A DNA stretch of 64,000 bases from Gluconobacter morbifer G707 (GTDB lineage Bacteria > Pseudomonadota > Alphaproteobacteria > Acetobacterales > Acetobacteraceae): positions 620,001 to 684,000 of the forward strand of contig NZ_AGQV01000001.1 in NCBI RefSeq assembly GCF_000234355.1, given 5' to 3'. The translations under genes and the position numbers were made by a program. The notes below the pieces were generated by a model that saw only the letters and a list, made by a program, of their open reading frames with translations, made no database searches and was not told the origin of the DNA. Positions 43,113-52,177 of this stretch are shown one piece after another; position 1 is the stretch's first letter; every line of letters begins with the position of its first letter.

Positions 43113-44894
43113 TCATGCCCGGCGGGCGATCTGGCTCTCCTCTTCTTCCAGATACGGACCAGCCGCAAGGACCTGAATGGCCAGCGTAGCCGGTGTCATC
43201 GTGCCAATGGACAGGATGCCGTCACCGGCGGTCCAGCGGTGTGCACCGGGTTCCGGATTGTTCCAGCCTTCGGCATCCGCCGTGTTGAGGTGCGTCTGGA
43301 TCTGACGCGTGCAGGCGCTGTCATAGAGTGTGACCTCGCCGACCAGAACACCGAGATCGCGGCGGTCATCGAGGAACGGGCCGGTTACGTCACAGGGACG
43401 GCTCGTACGGGAGACGATCCGAACATTTTCCACGCCACCTGGAAGCGTGAAGACCGCACGGTTTCCAGCTATGCGACGCGGCGCGAGAAGCGTACCGTCC
43501 GCGAGGCGCAGATGCAGGGCGGCATCCTCCGTGGTGGAAGCAGGCACCGGAGCGGCTCCGGCGCGGCTGGCAATGGTCGTCCATACTGGCTCGACGCGGG
43601 CGCGGTCCGTCACCAGTTCCGCTGCTGCGTCCTGTTCCCAGCTTTTCGGTGCGCCGCCTAGGGAAGCGATGCGACCCGTCTGGGCGAAGCTCCGGCGGTT
43701 TCCTGTGTCGAGATAGGATTCCGTGGCCAGACCATTCGCAAGGATGACGGCGTGTCCGTCCGTTTCGACATGCAGGTAATCATAGGCGGTGATGCCACGG
43801 TCCCAGAAAATGGATGTCCCGTTGATCAGCATACGGACGGGAATGAAACCACCTTCGAGGAACAGGCAATGTTCACCGGTCACAAGCAGGTCACTGTGCG
43901 GGACGCCATCGGCAATTGCACCGGCGCGGATGCGGACCGGATAGCCCGCCAAGTCGTCCAAGGTGCCTGGGCGGACGCGCGTGCTGCGGCGACCGACCCA
44001 TGTGACGGGGCGTGTTTCGCCATTCGCCGTCAGGAGGACATCGCCGATTTCGAGCGTCTCGACCGCACGCTCTCCCTCGGGAGTGGCGATCATGCTGCCT
44101 GGCAGGAAGCAGACTTCCTGAAGCTGGACCAGCGTGTTGCCATCCGTATCGCGGGAAACCACGACGCGCTCGTTGCTGTAGCCGTTGTAATTGTCGGCCA
44201 GCTTGAAATAGACGCGGGCGTGATCTTCCGTCACGACCAGCCAGTCATTGGTGATGTAGGCTGTGGTGTCGCCGGTAAAGCGCAGGAAGTTCAGATCGAT
44301 CGTGCCGCCGTTGTAGAGCGTCGTTCCTTCCACGGAGGCGCCATAGTTCACGACCAATTTGCCGCCGCTGTAAACGGACGTGTCCTTCATGGTGCCATAG
44401 GGGGAGACGATGGCCGTGCCGCCATTGCCGATCTCTGTTCCCTTGGCCGTGCCGTAAAAGACGTACTGCGTGCTGCCCTGGCCAACCGTCGTGTCGGAAG
44501 TGTTACCGCCAAAAACGTACTGATCGCCGCCGTTCAGGGCCGTATGAACTGTCTGTCCACCGCAATAGACGGCTTCCACTCCGCCTGCGGTGACAGTAGT
44601 GTTGCTGGTCGTTCCGCCGTCAGCAACGGCCAGGAAGCCGTCATGGCCGACGGTGGCGTCATGGGATGTCCCGCCCTGGGTGACGACAGCGCTGCCACCA
44701 CTGGTGATGGTGGTGTGGTTGAGGGTTCCGCCATCAACAGCCCAGAGAACCTTGCCATAACCACTGACGGTCAGATCGGAAGCGACCTGACATCCGTGGA
44801 TCGTGACCAGGCATCCCTGCGGGGAGTAACCGGCATGTGGACGCTGGGAGGGGGCGTGGGGACCGGACGGAGCCGGGTGATATCTGTTCATCAT
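43113..44894 (-). CDS. Hint-domain protein with N-terminal GG/T-rich repeats
   Basis: This 593-residue protein has two recognisable parts. Residues about 50-200 are degenerate ~18-20-residue repeats built on G-G-x-T/S-x-x-T-x-V, like the AIDA/autotransporter passenger repeats that form a beta-helix. A Hint_2-type domain begins at Cys262 (CFLPGSMIATPEG), continues with VETLEIGDVLLT and includes HSDLLVTGEHCLFLEGGFIPVRMLINGTSI (about 333-362). Hint domains start with the nucleophilic Cys of inteins and hedgehogs; self-cleavage here is untested. Residues about 400-593 match nothing I know. No clear signal peptide; such proteins are multiplied in Acetobacteraceae. AAGGAAA precedes the ATG pair 44894/44891. 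Confidence 0.82.
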   Translation of the reverse strand: MMNRYHPAPSGPHAPSQRPHAGYSPQGCLVTIHGCQVASDLTVSGYGKVLWAVDGGTLNHTTITSGGSAVVTQGGTSHDATVGHDGFLAVADGGTTSNTTVTAGGVEAVYCGGQTVHTALNGGDQYVFGGNTSDTTVGQGSTQYVFYGTAKGTEIGNGGTAIVSPYGTMKDTSVYSGGKLVVNYGASVEGTTLYNGGTIDLNFLRFTGDTTAYITNDWLVVTEDHARVYFKLADNYNGYSNERVVVSRDTDGNTLVQLQEVCFLPGSMIATPEGERAVETLEIGDVLLTANGETRPVTWVGRRSTRVRPGTLDDLAGYPVRIRAGAIADGVPHSDLLVTGEHCLFLEGGFIPVRMLINGTSIFWDRGITAYDYLHVETDGHAVILANGLATESYLDTGNRRSFAQTGRIASLGGAPKSWEQDAAAELVTDRARVEPVWTTIASRAGAAPVPASTTEDAALHLRLADGTLLAPRRIAGNRAVFTLPGGVENVRIVSRTSRPCDVTGPFLDDRRDLGVLVGEVTLYDSACTRQIQTHLNTADAEGWNNPEPGAHRWTAGDGILSIGTMTPATLAIQVLAAGPYLEEEESQIARRA

Positions 44895-45124
44895 TACGCT
44901 TTTTCCTTTCTGTCCGTGGCAGCCACCCCCGGATTTCCAGGGCCTGTGGCCTGAATCTCGCTGCCTGGAACAAGGTGTTAAGGATATGTGCCGACCCTGC
45001 GCCCGGTATTCGGCGGAAATTACGGGAACAGGTGTCAGCCTAATCTTAACGATGTCGAAGCGTGATGGTTAACAAATAGCTAATATTTCTTTCAACTCAT
45101 TTGTTACAAATAATTTTTTGCAAA

Positions 45125-47026
45125 CTATGACATAGCTTCCTCGAGCTCGGCCTGCGCCTCCAGCCAAGCTTCCTCCGTTTTGCCCTCGACCGTGGTCAAG
45201 GCGGCCAGATGGGTGTTGAGGGCGCCGATCTCTGTTGGGTTGCCGGACTGGTACAGGTCGGGATCAGCCAGCTGGGCCTCGATTTTCGCTTTTTCCTTCG
45301 CAATCTGGGCCAGTTTGGCTTCGGCGTCCCGGATTTTGCGGCGAAGGGGAGCCAGCGCCCGTGTCTGTTCCTTGCGGTCTGCGCGCCGCCCGGCGGGCAC
45401 GTCTTCCGCCGGGCGGCGCGCAGTTTTCGTGCGCTCCGCATTTTCGGACCGGGCCTTGCGCGCGCGTTCGATCAGCCAGGCCTTGTATTCGGCCATATCG
45501 CCCTCGAAAGGCGAGATCGTCCCGTCCTCCACCAGCCAGAACCGGTCCGCCACCGATTCCACCAGATGGCTGTCATGACTGATCAGGATGACCGCGCCTT
45601 CAAATTCCGAGAGTGCGCGGATCAGGGCATCGCGCGCATCAAGGTCCAGATGGTTGGTCGGCTCGTCAAGAATGAGCAGGTGCGGGGCTTCACGCGTGGA
45701 CAGCGCCAGAAGAAGGCGTGCTTTTTCCCCGCCGGAAAGTTCCGACACCTGGGTCTCGGCCCGGTTTTCGTCCAGTCCGAAACGGGCAAGCTGCGCGCGG
45801 ACTGCAACGGGCGTCGCATCGGGCATGGCGCGGGCCATATGGTTGATCGGCGTTTCGGTCAGGACCAGTTCATCAGCCTGATGCTGAGCGAAATAACCGA
45901 TCTTCAGCTTGGGGGAGTGATTGTAAGAGCCGGACATGGGCTCCAGCCGCCCGGCCAGCAGCTTGGCGAAGGTTGATTTGCCCCGTCCGTTCTGACCCAG
46001 CAGCGCAATCCGGTCTTCCATGTCCAGACGCTGGTTCAGTCCTTGCAGTATCACGCGTCCGTCATAACCGACGCTGACATTGTCGAGCGTGATCATCGGC
46101 GGGGGGAGGGGCTGTGGTTCAGGGAAGGAAAAGCGCGTCGGCGTATCTTCCACGACGCTGTCGATCTGGGGCAGGCGTTCCAGCGCCTTTAGGCGGGCCT
46201 GTGCCTGTTTTGCCTTGGTGGCCTTGGCGCGGAAACGGTCCACGAAGGACTGCATATGCGCGCGCTGGGCCGCGATGCGCTCGGCGGCCCGGTTCTGCTG
46301 AAGGGCCTGTTCCGTGCGGATGCGGACGAAATTGTCATAGCCGCCTGGCGTGAGGCTCAGTTTCTGGTGGTCCAGATGGGCGATGGCGTCCACGGTGTTA
46401 TCGAGCAGCGAGCGGTCATGGCTGACGATGATGGCCGCGCCTGAAAACTTCGCCAGCCAGGATTCGAGCCAGAGCGTGGCTTCGATATCCAGATGGTTGG
46501 TCGGCTCATCGAGCAGAAGCAGATCCGGGTTCAGGAACAGTGCCGTCGCCAGAGAAACGCGCATCCGCCAGCCGCCGGAGAAGTCTGAAACCGGACGGAG
46601 CTGTGCGTCCTGATTGAAGCCGAGACCGGACAGGATGGCACCTGCGCGTGCGGGGGCAGTATAGGCGTCAATGGCGATCAGCCGTTCATGCACGTCCGCG
46701 ATGCGCGTCGGATCGGTGGCGGTTTCGGCTTCCGCCAGAAGACGTGTGCGTTCGAGGTCACCTTCGAGCACCGTGTCGATCAGGGATGTATCCCCGAAAG
46801 GTGTTTCCTGCTTCACGCGGCCCATCGTGGCGCGGTTGGCCAGTGTGATCGTGCCGCCATCAGGGGCGATGTCGCCGGCAATGGCGGTCAGCAGGGTGGA
46901 TTTTCCCGCGCCGTTCTTTCCGATCAGGCCGATCTTGCGCCCCGGATCGACACTCAGGGATGCGCCATCCAGCAGTGTACGGCCAGCGATGCGAAGGGTC
47001 AGGTCAGTAATGGTGAGCAGGCTCAC
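45125..47026 (-). CDS. ABC-F family ATPase (Uup/YheS-like)
   Basis: This is a 633-residue protein with two ABC ATPase domains and no membrane segment. Domain 1: Walker A GKNGAGKST (36-44), FSGGWRMRVSLA signature, LLLDEPTNHLD. Domain 2: GQNGRGKST (about 345), LSGGEKARLLLA, LILDEPTNHLD. A linker (about 235-300) rich in K/A/Q (KATKAKQAQARLK) fits the P-site tRNA interaction motif, and a C-terminal coiled coil runs from about 555 (AKEKAKIEAQL). ABC-F proteins act on the ribosome. The length and coiled coil favour Uup/YheS over EttA. An 18-bp inverted repeat lies within the coding region. Confidence 0.93.
   Translation of the reverse strand: MSLLTITDLTLRIAGRTLLDGASLSVDPGRKIGLIGKNGAGKSTLLTAIAGDIAPDGGTITLANRATMGRVKQETPFGDTSLIDTVLEGDLERTRLLAEAETATDPTRIADVHERLIAIDAYTAPARAGAILSGLGFNQDAQLRPVSDFSGGWRMRVSLATALFLNPDLLLLDEPTNHLDIEATLWLESWLAKFSGAAIIVSHDRSLLDNTVDAIAHLDHQKLSLTPGGYDNFVRIRTEQALQQNRAAERIAAQRAHMQSFVDRFRAKATKAKQAQARLKALERLPQIDSVVEDTPTRFSFPEPQPLPPPMITLDNVSVGYDGRVILQGLNQRLDMEDRIALLGQNGRGKSTFAKLLAGRLEPMSGSYNHSPKLKIGYFAQHQADELVLTETPINHMARAMPDATPVAVRAQLARFGLDENRAETQVSELSGGEKARLLLALSTREAPHLLILDEPTNHLDLDARDALIRALSEFEGAVILISHDSHLVESVADRFWLVEDGTISPFEGDMAEYKAWLIERARKARSENAERTKTARRPAEDVPAGRRADRKEQTRALAPLRRKIRDAEAKLAQIAKEKAKIEAQLADPDLYQSGNPTEIGALNTHLAALTTVEGKTEEAWLEAQAELEEAMS
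45379..45423. repeat. 18-bp perfect inverted repeat inside the ABC-F gene
   Basis: The arm CTGCGCGCCGCCCGGCGG (45379-45396) and its exact complement (45406-45423) are separated by GCACGTCTT. The repeat encodes the arginine/proline-rich segment before the coiled coil. On the plus strand it is followed by TTTTC, so it looks like an antisense terminator. Confidence 0.8.
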
Positions 47027-47141
47027 GGGCGCCTCGATCGGTCGGGAAGGTGAAAAAACCGCGACAGACCTATCAGGAACGACGATTTTGCTCTAGGGGA
47101 ACGGCTGGATTTACCCCTTTTGTCCAACCAGGAGAAGAAAG

Positions 47142-47564
47142 ATGGCTCTCGAGCGCACGCTTTCCATCATCAAGCCCGACGCCACGAAGCGTAACCTGAC
47201 CGGCAAGATCAATGCCGTGTTCGAGGGAGCTGGTCTGCGCATTGTTGCCCAGAAGCGTATCCAGCTGACCGAAAAGCAGGCTGGCGCTTTCTATGCCGTT
47301 CACAAGGAACGCCCGTTCTACGGCAGCCTCGTCTCCTCCATGACGGCTGAACCGGTTGTCGTGCAGGTCCTGCAGGGCGAGAACGCTGTTGCGAAGAACC
47401 GTGAAGTCATGGGCGCGACGAACCCGGCTGACGCTGCCGAAGGCACGATCCGCAAGCTGTTCGCCGAGAGCATCGAAGCGAACTCCGTTCATGGGTCCGA
47501 CAGCCTGGAAAACGCGAAGAACGAGATCGCCTTCTTCTTCGCCGAGACCGAAATCCTGCCGTAA
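47142..47564 (+). CDS. ndk: Nucleoside diphosphate kinase
   Basis: Ndk equilibrates nucleoside tri- and diphosphates through a phosphohistidine. The 140-residue protein is standard length: [16 protein letters not shown] at the start, [12 protein letters not shown] in the middle, and the active-site NSVHGSDS (His at about 117), ending [15 protein letters not shown] lies 9 bases before the ATG. A terminator follows about 30 bases after the stop. A 21-base segment spanning the stop is repeated, with three transitions, exactly 2100 bases downstream beyond the AT-rich gene. Confidence 0.98.
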   Translation: MALERTLSIIKPDATKRNLTGKINAVFEGAGLRIVAQKRIQLTEKQAGAFYAVHKERPFYGSLVSSMTAEPVVVQVLQGENAVAKNREVMGATNPADAAEGTIRKLFAESIEANSVHGSDSLENAKNEIAFFFAETEILP

Positions 47565-47594
47565 TCCACGGCCTGGAAAGTCAGTCTCTGCCAG

Positions 47595-47629
47595 AAAGGG
47601 CGCGGGCTTCATGGCCTGCGCCTTTTTTT
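47595..47629 (+). terminator. Terminator after ndk
   Basis: An imperfect stem formed by AAAGGGCGCGGGC and GCCTGCGCCTTT, loop TTCATG, followed by a run of seven T (47623-47629). Confidence 0.8.
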
Positions 47630-47675
47630 GTCTTGGATTGATTTGTGAGTAAAAAAAGTCCCTCCGTTTTCAGTC

Positions 47676-49436
47676 TTAGTTTTCTATGAAAGAATCGAGG
47701 GGAATATTGCCATTTAAAATGCGAACCTGAATGCGATTTGAAGAAGGTGAAATATTTTCTGGTAGTGTGAGGTGATAGCCGAAAGCGCCAGAGCCAATGC
47801 CTGCATTCTTGAGGTCTTCTCGAAAATTATTGGCGATTCCGACGTCGACAATGTGGTCATTAACGACAAGACCAACGATTTGTGAAATATTACTATTTTT
47901 TCTCCAGCACCATCCCGAAACTAATTGACCAGAAATAGTGTCGATCCAACCTTCGTATAGTGAGACATCTTTCCTAATAGACGGAGCGATGGTATATTGG
48001 AGTTGGCGGACAAGTGTATCCGTATCCTCTGTAAAACTTTGTCCCAGAAAAACTAAAAAAGCTTCAACAAAAGATTGAATATCTGTCTGAATAAAATCTT
48101 CTTCCAGAATTAAGGCTTCAAGAGAACTGGAGAGCGCGGATTTTAAGTTTGTCGCCACCTGATCGATACGCTGGGTTGCAAGGTGTCGAGCAGAGGAAGC
48201 CATGACATGAGGATTGCCGGTCAGAAAGCTCATCAGGGATTTTAAAACGATTACGCTACGTAATCCTTGGATGGGAAGATATTGAGCTAAGTCTAGTTCC
48301 GTGCTGGAGAAACCTGTAATAGCAAGGCGATGATTTTTTTCGGTTTGAGCAATCGAAAATTTTCTAAGAATATCCCATGTGCCAGCTTGAAGTGCACTTT
48401 TAACTGTATGATTTTCTTCGATAGGCTCGTTAATAGAAATACAATTAAACCCTAAATTTCGTAAAAAAGCACTTACGAGTAGGTCTGTTTCAGAGGAAAG
48501 AGAAGATATTGCGAGAACAATAGTATCATCGTCTAAATGATCTTTTGCATTTAGAATTAAGGATCTTGGAGAAGGAATTTTATCAACGGGTTTTGTCATG
48601 CGTTCTATTTTTATTCCCGATAAAAAATCGATGGAGCATCCAAGTTCTTTTAAGATTTTCGGAAAATCAGGAATATATGTTGCGCCTTTCGTGTTAAAAA
48701 GGTTCAAATATTCTGTTTCCGACATTCTAAGATATTTTACCAGATGCCATCCAATTCCTTGATCGTTTTCAAAAGCTGCAAGTGCTTTGGGATCGTCTAT
48801 ATCAACCCAAGGACGTAATTTATCTCGTGAATGTGCTAATAGTGTTGCAAAAGGTTTTGCATGACAGTGAATGTAAACAATATCGCTAGGGGTTACTTTA
48901 ACAGAAGCAGATGTTAAATGTGATCCATGATCAAGAGGAACAATTAATTTTTTGCTAAAAAATACTTTGCTGTACGGATGCTCTTGGTAATACTCTGGAT
49001 GACCAATTATATTAAGATAGTTCTTCGTAACATGATAAGTAGTTTCCGAAAATGGAATTGATGTTAGATAGTTTTTTATACTCAGGGAATCACATAATAC
49101 CTTCCCATTTTTGTGAATAGCTAAGAACTCATCACAGTCCAATGGGAAAAAGAAATCATAATTTCCACTTTCATTCAATTGTACGATACAATCTGTCAGA
49201 ATGGCGCCTTTCGAAGGATAGTCTTCTGACGTAGAAAATCGACGATCGACATGAACGCCTAGGTCCTCATATTCGCGAAGAAGCCGTTTCGTCTTGAGAT
49301 TACCAGATCCATTGTCAAATATGAAAATATTCTCATAACCAAATAATGCGGCATGATACCGCACCCAAGGTTCAAGTAATTCAGATTCATTGCGTTGCAT
49401 GAGTAAACAGGCACATCGCAAATTTGAATCAATCAT
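47676..49436 (-). CDS. Glycosyltransferase, multi-domain, AT-rich
   Basis: This 586-residue protein has an N-terminal glycosyltransferase domain of the family 2/92 kind: LLMQRNESELLEPWVRYHAALFG, FIFDNGSG (about 38-45) and a D-x-D in FPLDCDEFLA (Asp100, Asp102). Residues about 300-480 (VLAISSLSSETDLLVSAFLRNLGF) are unassigned and only vaguely sulfotransferase-like. A C-terminal module from about 497 (YEGWIDTISGQLVSGWCWRK) resembles a beta-domain repeated in acetobacterial sugar transferases. The gene is far richer in A+T than its neighbours and uses AT-ending codons, suggesting horizontal transfer. It stands alone, convergent with ndk; acceptor and donor are unknown. Confidence 0.82.
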   Translation of the reverse strand: MIDSNLRCACLLMQRNESELLEPWVRYHAALFGYENIFIFDNGSGNLKTKRLLREYEDLGVHVDRRFSTSEDYPSKGAILTDCIVQLNESGNYDFFFPLDCDEFLAIHKNGKVLCDSLSIKNYLTSIPFSETTYHVTKNYLNIIGHPEYYQEHPYSKVFFSKKLIVPLDHGSHLTSASVKVTPSDIVYIHCHAKPFATLLAHSRDKLRPWVDIDDPKALAAFENDQGIGWHLVKYLRMSETEYLNLFNTKGATYIPDFPKILKELGCSIDFLSGIKIERMTKPVDKIPSPRSLILNAKDHLDDDTIVLAISSLSSETDLLVSAFLRNLGFNCISINEPIEENHTVKSALQAGTWDILRKFSIAQTEKNHRLAITGFSSTELDLAQYLPIQGLRSVIVLKSLMSFLTGNPHVMASSARHLATQRIDQVATNLKSALSSSLEALILEEDFIQTDIQSFVEAFLVFLGQSFTEDTDTLVRQLQYTIAPSIRKDVSLYEGWIDTISGQLVSGWCWRKNSNISQIVGLVVNDHIVDVGIANNFREDLKNAGIGSGAFGYHLTLPENISPSSNRIQVRILNGNIPLDSFIEN

Positions 49437-49739
49437 GAAATCGATCTCTATCAGTTAAAGGGTTGTCGATATGGAAACTCAGAGAGGCAAAATAAGCAAG
49501 ATGTGCCTCTGGAAGGCATGTTATTAAAAAACTGCTCCAGAACTTCACGGCTGTGAGGCTGAGAAATGTATGAAGGAGATAGCAATCCTACCATATCGAA
49601 TGGCGATACGTCGAAACTGCTTGAGATGGTTGAATACCCGCGCAGGATAAAAATCTTGCCGTAGTCCACAGTCCGCGCTTTTTTTGATGGTTTCTGTCTG
49701 GTGGAACTTCTGTGCGACAGCCGCTGTTATCTCCCTGAC
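49437..49739. pseudogene. AT-rich flank with a possible gene remnant and a second copy of the ndk 3' end
   Basis: A 72-codon minus frame (49451-49669) reading MDYGKIFILRGYSTISSS is AT-rich like the adjacent transferase but resembles no complete domain; it may be a fragment. Bases 49651-49671 match the ndk stop region (47551-47571) at 18 of 21 positions, and the following CGCG-CTTTTTTTG resembles the ndk terminator tail. Normal G+C returns after about 49.69 kb. Confidence 0.35.
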
Positions 49740-49753
49740 CAAGGGAGACCGTC

Positions 49754-50425
49754 ATGCTTGTCGTCCATCATCTGAACAATTCCCGTTCCCAGCGTATTCT
49801 CTGGCTGCTGGAAGAACTCGAACTGCCTTACGAGATCCGGTACTACAAACGGGATCCGAAAACCATGCTCGCCCCGCCTGCGCTGAAGAAGGTTCATCCA
49901 CTCGGCAAGGCGCCTGTCCTGGTGGACGGAGACATTGTTCTCCCTGAATCCGGCGCAATCATCGAATACATTCTCAAACGTTATGGAAACGGACGGCTGA
50001 TGCCTGCCGAAAATACGCCTGAATGGGTGCGCTATATTTTCTGGCTGCATTATGCCGAAGGTTCGGCCATGCCGCCGCTTCTGCTGAAGCTTGTGTTCCA
50101 GATGCTGCCGGAAAAGGTGCCGTTCCTGTTACGACCGCTGGTCCGGAAGATTTCCTGCGAAACGCAGAAAGCTTTTGTGAACCCGCAGCTGACGCTTCAG
50201 ATGGATTTCTGGGAAAGCGAACTGGCGCAGACTGGCTGGTTTGCGGGGGACGGTCTGACCGGTGCCGATATTCAGATGAGCTTTCCGATGGAAGCTGCCG
50301 CCTCTCGGGCCGATGCGCTGCCGGGCCGGCCCAATGTCCGGAATTTCCTGCAACGAATCCATGCCCGGCCAGCCTATCAGCGCGCCATCGAGAAGGGTGG
50401 CCCCTATATCTATGCTGACACGTAA
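49754..50425 (+). CDS. Glutathione S-transferase family protein
   Basis: This 223-residue protein has a thioredoxin-like N-terminal domain (LVVHHLNNSRSQRILWLLEEL, with Ser near residue 10 as candidate catalytic residue; GKAPVLVDGDIVLPESGAIIEYI, the cis-Pro and glutathione-binding E-S pair) and an all-helical C-terminal domain from about 90 (GLTGADIQMSFPMEA is the N-capping motif). The substrate is unknown. AAGGGAG lies 7 bases before the ATG. It converges on purN with about 10 bases between stops and is the first gene of normal composition after the AT-rich island. Confidence 0.9.
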   Translation: MLVVHHLNNSRSQRILWLLEELELPYEIRYYKRDPKTMLAPPALKKVHPLGKAPVLVDGDIVLPESGAIIEYILKRYGNGRLMPAENTPEWVRYIFWLHYAEGSAMPPLLLKLVFQMLPEKVPFLLRPLVRKISCETQKAFVNPQLTLQMDFWESELAQTGWFAGDGLTGADIQMSFPMEAAASRADALPGRPNVRNFLQRIHARPAYQRAIEKGGPYIYADT

Positions 50426-50435
50426 GGACTGTTCT

Positions 50436-51020
50436 CTAAAGTAGGGAGCGGCAGACCTTTTCCAGCATGGCGGGGTAGAGAATGTGTTCCTGTTCCAGCA
50501 CGCGGGCCGCCAGTAGATCGGGAGTGTCGTCTTCAAGAACCGGGACCCTAGCCTGACCGAGAATCGGCCCTTCATCCACACCATCCGTCACGAAGTGGAC
50601 GGTGCAGCCATGGTCCTTGGCGCCGGCCCGGATGGCAGCCTCATGCGTATGTAATCCGGGGAAAGCGGGCAGGAGGCTTGGATGGATGTTGAGCATCCGT
50701 CCGGCCCATGCTCCAACCAGCCAGGGGGTCAGCACCCGCATATAGCCCGCCAGCACGACCAGTTCCGCGCCGCTGGCACGGATGGCTTCGTCGATCTTCC
50801 GTTCGTGGGCTTCACGGTCCTTCCCGAACGGCCGATGATCGATTGCCAGCGTTTTTAGTCCGGCATCGCGTGCGACATCCAGACCCGGAGCGTTCGGCCG
50901 GTTGCTGAGTACCAGTACGATTTTTGTCGGGAAATCCGGTTTCTGGCAGGCCTCGATCAGCGCCCGCATATTGCTGCCGCGGCCACTGATGAGGATGGCG
51001 ATGGGGATTTTTCGCGTCAT
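50436..51020 (-). CDS. purN: Phosphoribosylglycinamide formyltransferase
   Basis: PurN transfers formyl from 10-formyl-THF to GAR in purine synthesis. The 194-residue protein has [16 protein letters not shown] (phosphate loop), [13 protein letters not shown], the catalytic Asn/His in [19 protein letters not shown] (about 108-126) and the Asp in [11 protein letters not shown]. The frame overlaps the purM stop by four bases; purM-purN coupling is standard in alphaproteobacteria. Confidence 0.97.
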   Translation of the reverse strand: MTRKIPIAILISGRGSNMRALIEACQKPDFPTKIVLVLSNRPNAPGLDVARDAGLKTLAIDHRPFGKDREAHERKIDEAIRASGAELVVLAGYMRVLTPWLVGAWAGRMLNIHPSLLPAFPGLHTHEAAIRAGAKDHGCTVHFVTDGVDEGPILGQARVPVLEDDTPDLLAARVLEQEHILYPAMLEKVCRSLL

Positions 51021-52075
51021 GCGAAGGAAACCGGAGCCGTCAGGGCATAGCGGTCTTCCGACTGCACGACCTTGCCCATGATGAAACCGGTCTCGCCCTG
51101 TGTGTCCAGTTCCGCGAGGACTGCTTCCGGATCGGGCGTGACGAGAACCATGCCGATGCCGCAGTTGAACACTTTCAGCATTTCATCATCCGCGACGCCG
51201 CCTGCCTGTGCCAGCCACCGGAACACGGACGGTATCACCCATGCCGAACCGTCGATCCATACGCCCAGACCTTCCGGCAGGACGCGGGGCAGGTTCCCCG
51301 GCAGGCCGCCACCGGTAATATGCGCGCAGCCATGGAGGAGGCCTTTCGCATGCAGGTTCAGGACCGTGCGGACATAGAGCTTCGTTGGTGTCAGAAGGGC
51401 TTCGGCCAGTGTCCGTCCTTCGGCGAAGGGGGCGGGATCGTTCCAGCCAAGTCCGGAGCGCCGGACCACATCCCGTACCAGTGAGAAGCCATTGGAATGG
51501 ACGCCGGAAGAGGGCAGTCCGATCAGCGTGTCTCCTGCGCGGATGCCTGCGGGCAGAAGCCGGTTACGTTCTGCGGCCCCGACGCTGAAACCGGCGAGGT
51601 CGTAATGGCCAGGGCCATACATGCCCGGCATTTCCGCCGTTTCGCCACCGACCAGTGCACAGCCTGATTCCGCGCAGCCCCGGGCGATTCCCTTGACGAC
51701 GGTCGCGGCATCCCGGACGGAAAGTTTTCCCGTGGCGAGGTAATCGAGAAAGAACAGGGGGGTTGCGCCCTGCACCACAAGGTCATTCACGCACATTGCC
51801 ACGAGGTCGATTCCGACATCGTCATGCTTGCCGGTTTCGATGGCGACCATCAGTTTCGTGCCGACACCATCCGTGCAGCTGACCAGCACGGGGTCAGTGA
51901 AACCGGCGGCTTTCAGGTCGAACAGGGCGCCAAATCCGCCGAGACCTCCCATCGTTCCCGGGCGGTCGGTGGCCTTTGCCGCTGGCTTGATCGCATCGAC
52001 CAGAGCATCGCCCGCGGCAATGTCCACACCGGCTCGTGCATAGCTGGCGCCCTGGGTGTCAGGCTGATCGGTCAT
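51017..52075 (-). CDS. purM: Phosphoribosylformylglycinamidine cyclo-ligase
   Basis: PurM (AIR synthetase) closes the imidazole ring of FGAM with ATP. The 352-residue protein contains [32 protein letters not shown] (about 66), [17 protein letters not shown] (about 96) and [16 protein letters not shown], all hallmark stretches of the ATP-grasp-like PurM fold. It is the first gene of purM-purN and diverges from hdaA across about 100 bases, matching the usual alphaproteobacterial purMN-hdaA arrangement. Confidence 0.98.
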   Translation of the reverse strand: MTDQPDTQGASYARAGVDIAAGDALVDAIKPAAKATDRPGTMGGLGGFGALFDLKAAGFTDPVLVSCTDGVGTKLMVAIETGKHDDVGIDLVAMCVNDLVVQGATPLFFLDYLATGKLSVRDAATVVKGIARGCAESGCALVGGETAEMPGMYGPGHYDLAGFSVGAAERNRLLPAGIRAGDTLIGLPSSGVHSNGFSLVRDVVRRSGLGWNDPAPFAEGRTLAEALLTPTKLYVRTVLNLHAKGLLHGCAHITGGGLPGNLPRVLPEGLGVWIDGSAWVIPSVFRWLAQAGGVADDEMLKVFNCGIGMVLVTPDPEAVLAELDTQGETGFIMGKVVQSEDRYALTAPVSFA

Positions 52076-52177
52076 GATGAAAATGTTCCCGCTGGTTGAC
52101 GTGACGCCGTTCTAAAGCATCCTGCGCGCAGGCGGAACGCCTGTTTGATGGCGTAACGGCATGGAAAAGGGGCGGCG

